The notes under the pieces were generated by a model. It was not told the DNA's origin and did no database searches. It saw only the letters and a list, made by a program, of their open reading frames with translations. Positions 24,290-31,080 of a stretch of 64,000 bases of DNA are shown piece by piece; the first letter of the stretch is position 1; the number at the start of each line of letters is the position of its first letter. This stretch comes from Chloracidobacterium sp. GTDB lineage: Bacteria; Acidobacteriota; Blastocatellia; Pyrinomonadales; Pyrinomonadaceae. The position numbers were made by a program, and so were the translations under genes. The stretch covers positions 1,612,001 to 1,676,000 of the forward strand of contig JADJXP010000002.1 in the NCBI GenBank assembly GCA_016715795.1. The letters run 5' to 3'.

Positions 24290-24767
24290 CTCTTTATGTC
24301 TATCTTGTTGAAGCTGCTAAACTTATCGGTCACATTCGGTTTTGGAACGTTCCCGCGTGTTCCGCCTCTGTTCCACCCCTGAGTGGAACGCTGTAAACTA
24401 TCGTATCTATTGATCTTAACATCGCTTTTTGGGTCGTGTTCCACAGATTTCGCGCAAAAATGTTATTTGGCCTCAAACTAGTATCGGCAACGGGTTTTGA
24501 CGATCAAAACACGCTGCCGATGATTGTTGCAAGAGTAGCACGACTTTGCACAGAAGTCAAGATATTTGTGATCGTCCCGGAGCCAGCGGCTGTGCCGCCC
24601 TATTTGCGGAGGAGCTACGCTCCTCCGTCGGCTTAACCAATTTTCCGCGGCTTGCCGTCGCCTAACGCAATGCGGCGGCAAGCCGCCAATTCTGAGGCCA
24701 GCAAGCGGAGCAGCAAGCTGCTCCGCAAATAGAGCGGCGAGGCCGCCAGAAACCACGGAAGATCAAC
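24290..24767. other. Long intergenic region with GTTCC palindromes and REP-like hairpins
   Basis: No gene is supported. The tsaD-proximal part has the palindrome GGAACGTTCC (24344-24353) and the hairpin GTTCCAC-ccctga-GTGGAAC (24370-24389). The distal part is the REP-like cluster 24590-24745. The middle is lower in G+C and holds nothing recognisable. Confidence 0.6.
24590..24745. repeat. REP-like inverted pair of hairpins with GCAAATAG core
   Basis: One hairpin unit reads GCGGAGGAGC-TAC-GCTCCTCCG with TATTTGCG before it (24600 region). The second reads CGGAGCAGC-AA-GCTGCTCCG followed by CAAATAGAGCGGCGAGGCCGCC. The two units are inverted relative to each other, enclosing GGCTTGCCG/CGGCAAGCC. 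The same hairpin + CGCAAATAGA + hairpin unit recurs at 29209-29340. Confidence 0.65.
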
Positions 24768-25409
24768 TTACTGCTTATTCGTCATATATTTGAACGCCAT
24801 AGACGCTATATCGTCCAGCGCGCTGCCGTCGCGGTCGCTGTCGAGCATGCTTGACGCCATATCGATGACTGCGTTTCCGGAAGACTGCTGCTGAGCGGGC
24901 TGGGCAGCACCGCCAAGAATACCGCCGAGCAGGCCGCCGAGGCCATCCGCACCGACATTCTCCTGCTGTTTTCGCTGGCCGAGATAGCTCATCACGATTG
25001 GGGCGAGAAACATCAAGATCTGGGCCACGGTACCGATGTTAAGGCCCGATTTCTGGCTGACCTCTTCGGCGACCGCGCCCTGCGAATTACCAAGGATGTG
25101 GCCCAGAATGCCGCCTGCGTTTGCCTGCGGCGGCGGGGCGGCCTGCTGGTCACCCCCAAAGATCAAGCTTCCGAGCCCGCCAAGGTTGCCAAGGACGCTT
25201 CCGTCGCTGTGGTCCTCGTCGAGAGCGGTGTTAAGGCTCTCGGCCCCTGCGGGCGTGGCGGCATTATTTGCCAAACCGTTAAGAATAGCCGGCAATGCTG
25301 CCTGGATCGCGGTGCTGACCATCGAATTGTCGGCCCCGACGCTGCGGCTTATCTCGTCAACCGCCATATTTCCCTGCTCCTGCCCAAGCAGGTCCTGTAA
25401 TGAGAACAT
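24768..25409 (-). CDS. DUF937 family protein
   Basis: 213 residues, no signal peptide. It begins MFSLQDLLGQEQGNMAVDEIS and continues with TAIQAALPAILNGLANNA, the usual DUF937 signature of small helical repeats. Gln/Gly/Ala-rich linkers separate two helical blocks (LMFLAPIVMSYLGQRKQQ is the second). The C-terminus has SMLDSDRDGSALDDIA, an EF-like acidic loop. The function is unknown. A perfect 12-bp palindrome lies 39 bp upstream. Confidence 0.8.
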   Translation of the reverse strand: MFSLQDLLGQEQGNMAVDEISRSVGADNSMVSTAIQAALPAILNGLANNAATPAGAESLNTALDEDHSDGSVLGNLGGLGSLIFGGDQQAAPPPQANAGGILGHILGNSQGAVAEEVSQKSGLNIGTVAQILMFLAPIVMSYLGQRKQQENVGADGLGGLLGGILGGAAQPAQQQSSGNAVIDMASSMLDSDRDGSALDDIASMAFKYMTNKQ

Positions 25410-25447
25410 AGTTTTTCCTCCAAAAATTTCGATAAATTATCGCGTGC

Positions 25448-25459
25448 GGTAATATTACC
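25448..25459. promoter_or_regulatory. Perfect palindrome upstream of the DUF937 gene
   Basis: GGTAATATTACC, 39 bp before the start codon at 25409 on the minus strand. The position suits an operator; no regulator is assigned. Confidence 0.3.
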
Positions 25460-25474
25460 ACAAGTCGCGGATCG

Positions 25475-25590
25475 AATCTCTGCGTTCTCTGCGAAATCGG
25501 ACTGGTCTTCGTTGCGGCTTTGCGGCTTGGCGGGAGCGATTTCCCGCAAAGCCGCCAAGGCGCAACGAAGACGCAAAGAAAGAGAGATCA
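25475..25590. repeat. Intergenic word-type inverted repeat (CTGCGTTCTCTGCG / CGCAAAG family)
   Basis: TCTGCGTTCTCTGCG and CTTCGTTGCGGCTTTGCGG on the left are answered by CCGCAAAGCCGCCAAGG and CGCAACGAAGACGCAAAG on the right. Degenerate tandem words form a large hairpin between divergent genes. The TTTGCG words recur at 2101-2225 and CTCTGCG words at 36537-36635. Confidence 0.65.
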
Positions 25591-25605
25591 TCGACCCATA
25601 CTAGA

Positions 25606-27645
25606 ATGCCTGTCTTCCGACGCCGACGAAAACTCGCCCTGACGACGCTTTTCGGCGCTCTTGGAATCGCCGTGGCCGGTTTGCTGGTCGTTGGCGGCCT
25701 TTTTTGGCTGTTCTGGCCTGAAGGCGAGCGAAAGCCGTTCCGTTACGCTTCGACCATAGCCGGCACCGGCAAAGAGATCGGCGAGCCGTTCGGTATCGCC
25801 GTCAAAGGCTCGGATATCTACGTCTCCGACGGCCAAAACGACAAGATCTGGCGTTTCGACGGAAAAATCCTTTCTGTGTTTGCCGAAGGGCTCGACACGC
25901 CCTCCGGCATGGCCTTTTTGCCAAACGGCGACATGATCGTTGCCGACACAGGCTCGCACAGTATCAAGTCCATCAGTCCAAAAGGCGAGGTTTCGGTCGT
26001 GGCAGGTGTTCCCGGCCGAACGGGTGCGGCTGATGGTAACGGGCCACAAGCCTTATTTGACGGGCCTATCGGCATTGCCGTCCACGGTAATAGGATCTAT
26101 GTCGCTGATACATACAGCGACCGGATCCGCATGATCGCTGACGGCAAGGTCACTACGCTGGCCGGAGGCGAGACCGGATTTGCCGACGGCCTTGGCGGCG
26201 AGGCAAAGTTCGACACGCCGACCGGCCTTGCCGTATGGCAGGGGAAATTGCTCGTCGCTGACAGCGGAAACAGGCGAATTCGCATCGTTGAACCGGACGG
26301 ACGCGTGTTGACTTTGGCCGGAACGGGCGAGACAGATCTTCGCGACGGCCCCGTGGCTGAGGCGGCGTTCGTCCAGCCGACGGCTCTCGCTGTTCACCGT
26401 GACGGGACGATCTTTGTCGCTGACGGCAATGCTATTCGCGAGATCGGCGGCGATATTTCGCGGAGTGTAAAAACCATCTCGCACGACCATCGCGGCGTCA
26501 GAGATGGCGACCTTTATGATGCGAGATTCAACCGTCCGTCCGGCCTGACCCTTGACCGGAACGGCGATCTAATAGTTGCCGACAGCGAAAACCGCCTGCT
26601 AAGACGGCTTTCAGCGACAAACAAGGGGACGCCGATAACGAGCGAACAGATCGCCGCGATGCGTGATACAGCTGACGAATTTCGGAACGCCGCTCCGGGA
26701 CGGTGGCCGTATGAGCCCGGGACAACGCGTCGTGATATCGCGGGAACGCTCGGCGAGCTTCGGGGGGACGTGTCGGCCGACCCGGAGCATCTGTGGTTTC
26801 ACAATGGCCTCGATATCGCGGGAGCGTATGGCGAGACGGCACGATTCGTTCGTGACGAAAAGGTATTGCGGCCGATAGCCGCTGAGAATTTTAACACCCT
26901 CAGGGAGCTGCTCAGGATGCCGACGATGGGCTATATTCACCTGCGGCTGGGCCGCGACGCTGCCTCAAAGCCATTCGCCGATACCAGATTTCAATTCCAG
27001 CGAGATCCGCTCGGACGGCTGTCCGGCGTTCGTATCCGGCGAGGAACAAAGTTCAAGGCCGGTGACGCTGTCGGCACGCTTAACTCAATGAATCACGTCC
27101 ATTTGATCGCGGGCCGCAGCGGTTCGGAGTTGAACGCACTTGACGCGCTCGACCTGCCGGGCGTATCTGACACTCGGCCGCCGGTAATCGAGGAAGTGAC
27201 GCTCTGGGACGAAAACTGGCAGCAACTCGAAACCCCGCAGGCCAATTCGCGTATTAGGCTGTCAGGCAAGGCCCGCGTCGTCGCTCGTGCGTACGATCAG
27301 ATGGATGGCAATGCGGACCGTCGCCGTTTGGGCATTTACAGCGTTAGCTGTGCGATCCGTCGTGAGCCGGACGGCGATAACTTAATGACGGCCGAGACAC
27401 GGTTTGACAAGATGCCGTCGAATGATCTCGTCTCCTACGTCTACGCCGGCGGCAGCAAGTCTGGGGCGACGGGCGAGACGATCTTTCGCTATATTGCAAC
27501 CAATAGCCTGACCTTTGAAAAGGCAGAAGAGGGCTTTCTGGACGCATCAAAGCTGGAGCCGGGCAACTACGGTGTAACGGTGACCGTTGCTGACCGGTTT
27601 GGGAACACGGCCGTAAGAGAATTCTTGATAGAGGTAACAAAATGA
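25606..27645 (+). CDS. Membrane-anchored NHL-repeat protein with M23-like C-terminal region
   Basis: 679 residues. One N-terminal membrane segment (LGIAVAGLLVVGGLFWLFW, about 18-36). Residues 50-340 are five or six NHL repeats (YASTIAGTGKEIGEPFGIAV; IYVADTYSDRIRMI; LLVADSGNRRIRIV), a six-bladed propeller. From about 395, WFHNGLDIAGAYGE and MNHVHLIAG resemble the metal motifs of LytM/M23 peptidases (HxxxD and HxH), though the spacing is long and TLRELLRMP lies between. A C-terminal beta domain follows. It is secreted or periplasmic; peptidase activity is uncertain. Coupled to the next gene by ATGA. Confidence 0.72.
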   Translation: MPVFRRRRKLALTTLFGALGIAVAGLLVVGGLFWLFWPEGERKPFRYASTIAGTGKEIGEPFGIAVKGSDIYVSDGQNDKIWRFDGKILSVFAEGLDTPSGMAFLPNGDMIVADTGSHSIKSISPKGEVSVVAGVPGRTGAADGNGPQALFDGPIGIAVHGNRIYVADTYSDRIRMIADGKVTTLAGGETGFADGLGGEAKFDTPTGLAVWQGKLLVADSGNRRIRIVEPDGRVLTLAGTGETDLRDGPVAEAAFVQPTALAVHRDGTIFVADGNAIREIGGDISRSVKTISHDHRGVRDGDLYDARFNRPSGLTLDRNGDLIVADSENRLLRRLSATNKGTPITSEQIAAMRDTADEFRNAAPGRWPYEPGTTRRDIAGTLGELRGDVSADPEHLWFHNGLDIAGAYGETARFVRDEKVLRPIAAENFNTLRELLRMPTMGYIHLRLGRDAASKPFADTRFQFQRDPLGRLSGVRIRRGTKFKAGDAVGTLNSMNHVHLIAGRSGSELNALDALDLPGVSDTRPPVIEEVTLWDENWQQLETPQANSRIRLSGKARVVARAYDQMDGNADRRRLGIYSVSCAIRREPDGDNLMTAETRFDKMPSNDLVSYVYAGGSKSGATGETIFRYIATNSLTFEKAEEGFLDASKLEPGNYGVTVTVADRFGNTAVREFLIEVTK

Positions 27646-29189
27646 GACGTTTTCCAGTGTTTTTGCTGATACTAGCCTTTGCCACGACGGCTGTCCCGTT
27701 CGGTCGGCAGGCGGGGCCGACCTCGATCATTGTGACGCCGCCGGCTCCTAGATTCACCGATGCCGAGCGTCAGGCCGAGCTCGCCAAACGGCGAGCCGCC
27801 GTCGCATCCAAAATGGCTGACAAGAGCGTCCTCATTCTCTTCTCCGCCGAGCCCAGGCTCTATACGAATGACGTCGATTACGTATATCGACAGGAGAACA
27901 ACCTCTATTACCTCACCGCTCTCAAGCAAGACGGAGCCACCTTCGTCATGACCAAGAACGGCGGCACGGTGACCGAAACGCTCTTTCTGCCGAAGCGTGT
28001 GCCGCTGCGCGAGGCTTGGGAGGGCAAGATGTATTCGCGCGAGCAGGCGATGGCTGTCTCGGGGCTAAAGACTGTCGTTGACTCCTCGGAACGCGAGGCG
28101 TTCCTGCAGGCCGTCAGAGACAAGAAACCATTCGTATCGAAAGAAGGGGCATCGATCTCGGCCGCCGATAATGTCTATCTGCTCCTGCCTGAGGGCGAGC
28201 ATGACGACAATGGCCTTCGCGAGTTTAGGGTCGAGAATGACTTTGCACGAGGCTTGTCAGGCTACAAGGTCGAGAACGCGCAGCCGATATTCGCCGAACT
28301 CCGCCTCGTGAAGTCTCCGTACGAATTGAAGTTGCTCCAGCATGCCGTTGATATCTCGACCGAGGCCCATATGCGTGCAATGGCCGCCGTTGGACGTGCG
28401 AATTGGGAGTATGAGGTCCATGCCGAGTTGGAATATACTTTTCGCCGGCGCAACGCCGACAATTGGGGTTACCCGTCGATAGTCGGCTGCGGGCCGAATG
28501 CGACGACGCTGCACTATGTCGAGTCGCAAAGCCCGGTCAAGAAGGGCGATGTGATGCTCATCGACGCCGCCGCGGAATATGACCACTACACCGCCGATAT
28601 CACACGCAGCTATCCGGTAAATGGAAAATTCACAAAGGAACAGGCAGAGATCTATCAGATCGTTTATGATGCGCAAGAAGCAGTGGCAAAGGCCACGAAG
28701 CCGGGCGTGACCTTTGGCGAGTTAAGCGCGATCGCCCGCAACACCATCAACGACGGCCTCTTCAAGCTCGGCCTCGTACTCGACAAGAACTCTCGTCAGG
28801 CAGGCATTTGGTCATTCCACGGCCTCGGCCACTGGATCGGAATGAACGTGCACGACGTTGGCAGCTATTCTCTGCCGCTACGGCCCGGCATGGTCTATAC
28901 CAATGAGCCCGGAATATACATCCGTGAGGACGCCCTCGACAATCTGCCAAACACGCCCGAGAATCAGGCATTTATCGATAAGGTTCGGCCGGTTTATGAG
29001 AAATACAAGAACATAGGCGTCCGAATCGAGGACGATATGCTCGTGACCTCGACAGGCGTCGAATGGATGAGCGGCAAGTTGCCGCGTTCGATCGTCGATA
29101 TCGAGGCATTCATGGCATCGGCATCCAAGCAACCGCTGGGAAGAAACGGAGCATCGGCCTTTTTTCCATACGCGGTAGCAGTAAGATAA
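27642..29189 (+). CDS. Secreted Xaa-Pro aminopeptidase (M24B)
   Basis: 515 residues with a signal peptide (FPVFLLILAFATTAVPFG). The N-terminal creatinase-like domain starts RQAELAKRRAAVASKMAD. The pita-bread catalytic domain has the metal ligands in LIDAAAEYDHYTADITRSYP, GLGHWIGMNVHDVG, YTNEPGIYI and RIEDDMLVT. It releases N-terminal residues before proline. Overlap of four bases with the NHL protein suggests joint translation; both act outside the cytoplasm, so the pair may process peptides or murein-linked peptides. Confidence 0.9.
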   Translation: MRRFPVFLLILAFATTAVPFGRQAGPTSIIVTPPAPRFTDAERQAELAKRRAAVASKMADKSVLILFSAEPRLYTNDVDYVYRQENNLYYLTALKQDGATFVMTKNGGTVTETLFLPKRVPLREAWEGKMYSREQAMAVSGLKTVVDSSEREAFLQAVRDKKPFVSKEGASISAADNVYLLLPEGEHDDNGLREFRVENDFARGLSGYKVENAQPIFAELRLVKSPYELKLLQHAVDISTEAHMRAMAAVGRANWEYEVHAELEYTFRRRNADNWGYPSIVGCGPNATTLHYVESQSPVKKGDVMLIDAAAEYDHYTADITRSYPVNGKFTKEQAEIYQIVYDAQEAVAKATKPGVTFGELSAIARNTINDGLFKLGLVLDKNSRQAGIWSFHGLGHWIGMNVHDVGSYSLPLRPGMVYTNEPGIYIREDALDNLPNTPENQAFIDKVRPVYEKYKNIGVRIEDDMLVTSTGVEWMSGKLPRSIVDIEAFMASASKQPLGRNGASAFFPYAVAVR

Positions 29190-29208
29190 GTCAATCTTCG
29201 CGTATTTG

Positions 29209-29340
29209 TGGAGAAGCTCTGCTTTTCCGAAACAGTTCTAAAGAACATTGCGGCTATGCCGCCGCCCGTCGGCGGCGTAGCCGCGTGGATTTTAGGCAGT
29301 GTATCGGAAAAGCCGAGCTTTTCCGCAAATAGACGGGCAA
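29209..29340. repeat. REP-like hairpin pair with CGCAAATAGA core
   Basis: GGAGAAGCTCTGCTTTTCC on the left; GCCGCCCGTCGGCGGC in the middle; CGGAAAAGCCGAGCTTTTCCG then CAAATAGACGGGCAAGCCCG on the right. It matches the organisation at 24590-24745. It lies between two plus-strand genes and may end the upstream transcript. Confidence 0.6.
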
Positions 29341-29409
29341 GCCCGAAACGGACTGTTGAGGTCTCGAACGGATTGACTATCATTGCTCCCAAACGCATCA
29401 TCTACATCA

Positions 29410-30384
29410 GTGTCCGAATCAGCCGACAATTCCCTTCCGCTGGTCATCGTCAACCCAAAGTCCGCCTCGGGCTCGACGCGTGAGAATTGGGCCGCGACGG
29501 CGGCCGATCTGCGGGCACACTTTGGACCGTTCAGCGTGGCGTTTACAAAAGGGCCGGGCGACGGAATAGATATCGCCCAACGTGCGGCCGAGGCCGGGCG
29601 TGAATTCATCATAGCCTGCGGCGGTGACGGGACGATCAACGAGGTCGCAAATGGCATTCTGCTATCGGGCTGCGATGCCGAGCTTGGCGTGCTGCCGTCC
29701 GGGACCGGCGGCGATTTTCGCAGAACGCTAGGGCTTCCCTTCAATAACCGCGATGCCGCCGCAGCCCTGCGCGACGGAGCAACTCGACGGATCGACGCCG
29801 GCCGAGTCACGTTTCGCGATCACGACGGTAACGAGGTCGGTCGCTATTTTCTCAATGTTTCGTCCGCCGGCCTTGCCGCTACGATCATAAAGCGTGTGAA
29901 ATCGGCGAAAGTGTTCGACTGGCTGCCGGTCGAATCGATGCGCGGCCGAGCAAATTTCGCGGTCTCTACCTTGCAGGAGGTCCTCGATCTCGAACCGACA
30001 ACGGTGGCCGTTCGGATCGACGGCGGCGAAGAACATTCGCTGCAGACGATCGCCTTCTGCGTCGCAAACGCGAGATATTTCGGCGGCGGCATGATGATCG
30101 CGCCGGACGCCGCTATCAACGACGGCCTGCTCGAAATTGTCAACATCGGCGACATCGGAACGCTCAAGGTTCTGCTGAACGCTTGGTCGCTGTATCGAGG
30201 CACGCACGGACGGCTCGCTGAGGTCAAGACCTCTCAGGCGCGACGCATCGAGATCCGCCCGACCAAGGATGAACCGGTGCTGATCGAGACCGATGGCGAA
30301 CTTCCCGGCCGCTTGCCGGCTGTTTATGAGGTCGTTCCGGAGGCGATCAGGGTCCGCGTCCCGCTTGCGGCCGATCTGATCTGA
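29410..30384 (+). CDS. Diacylglycerol kinase family lipid kinase
   Basis: 324 residues. LPLVIVNPKSASGST is the usual first strand, followed by the nucleotide motif CGGDGTINEVANGI and GVLPSGTGGDFRRTL. RYFLNVSSAGLAATIIKRV, VANARYFGGGMMIAPDA and the C-terminal VLIETDGELPGRLP complete the DAGK/YegS fold. It phosphorylates diacylglycerol, ceramide or a related lipid. GTG 29410 is preferred; TTG 29383 is possible, and neither has a clear ribosome-binding site. It is coupled to the next gene by TGATG. Confidence 0.88.
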   Translation: MSESADNSLPLVIVNPKSASGSTRENWAATAADLRAHFGPFSVAFTKGPGDGIDIAQRAAEAGREFIIACGGDGTINEVANGILLSGCDAELGVLPSGTGGDFRRTLGLPFNNRDAAAALRDGATRRIDAGRVTFRDHDGNEVGRYFLNVSSAGLAATIIKRVKSAKVFDWLPVESMRGRANFAVSTLQEVLDLEPTTVAVRIDGGEEHSLQTIAFCVANARYFGGGMMIAPDAAINDGLLEIVNIGDIGTLKVLLNAWSLYRGTHGRLAEVKTSQARRIEIRPTKDEPVLIETDGELPGRLPAVYEVVPEAIRVRVPLAADLI

Positions 30385-31052
30385 TGAATTGCATCCAACA
30401 ACTTCCGGGCCTGATGTTGGTGATCGCTGTTCTGATCGGCTTTGCTCGGGCGCAAGCGTCGCCGGATCGAAAAGACAACCAGGCGATCAATGATTTTCAG
30501 GTCAGTGTGCCGCTCACGGGCCGTGTCGATCTACTAGTGTTGGCCACGGCCCGACTGGGCGAGAATATGACCGACTTTAGCGAAGGCCGTCTCGGCGGCG
30601 GCATCTCGATCAGGGTCGGCAAGGGCGTGTCGATCTCGCCGACATATCAGCTTATCCAGACGCGTGTTGCGAGCGGCACATTTCGGACCGAGCACCGCTA
30701 CAGCCTGCGCGCCTCGTACCGGTTCCCATTCAAGAAGTTTGGCCTGACACATCGAAGCACCTACGAATACCGTGTTCGATCGAGCGGCAACTCATGGCGA
30801 TACCGGCCGTCGCTGAGCTTCCAAAGGGGCCTTCCCAAGAGATTTATTCCAAAGGCGAGCTTGTTTATCACCGAAGAACCCTTTTACGTCTCCACAACGC
30901 GACGGTTCTCGCGCAATCGCTTTACCATGGGCGTCAGCAAGACGATCAACGACCATCTCACGCTCGACATCTATTACATGCGGCAGCAGGACGGTGTATC
31001 ACGTCCCGGCGACCTGAACGTGCTCGGCACGAGTTGGCGAATACGCCTCTAA
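30384..31052 (+). CDS. DUF2490-type outer membrane beta-barrel protein
   Basis: 222 residues with a signal peptide (LPGLMLVIAVLIGFARA). Beta strands alternate: GGISIRVGKGVSISPTYQLI, HRYSLRASYRFPF, LTHRSTYEYRV, RYRPSLSFQRGL, FTMGVSKTINDHLTLDIYY and a final aromatic strand SWRIRL. DUF2490 proteins are predicted barrels of unknown role. Its place between a lipid kinase and an acyl-activating acyltransferase suggests a link with lipid handling, which is inference. Confidence 0.75.
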   Translation: MNCIQQLPGLMLVIAVLIGFARAQASPDRKDNQAINDFQVSVPLTGRVDLLVLATARLGENMTDFSEGRLGGGISIRVGKGVSISPTYQLIQTRVASGTFRTEHRYSLRASYRFPFKKFGLTHRSTYEYRVRSSGNSWRYRPSLSFQRGLPKRFIPKASLFITEEPFYVSTTRRFSRNRFTMGVSKTINDHLTLDIYYMRQQDGVSRPGDLNVLGTSWRIRL

Positions 31053-31080
31053 GCGCCTTTGTTCGTTTGCTTTGTCCGTT

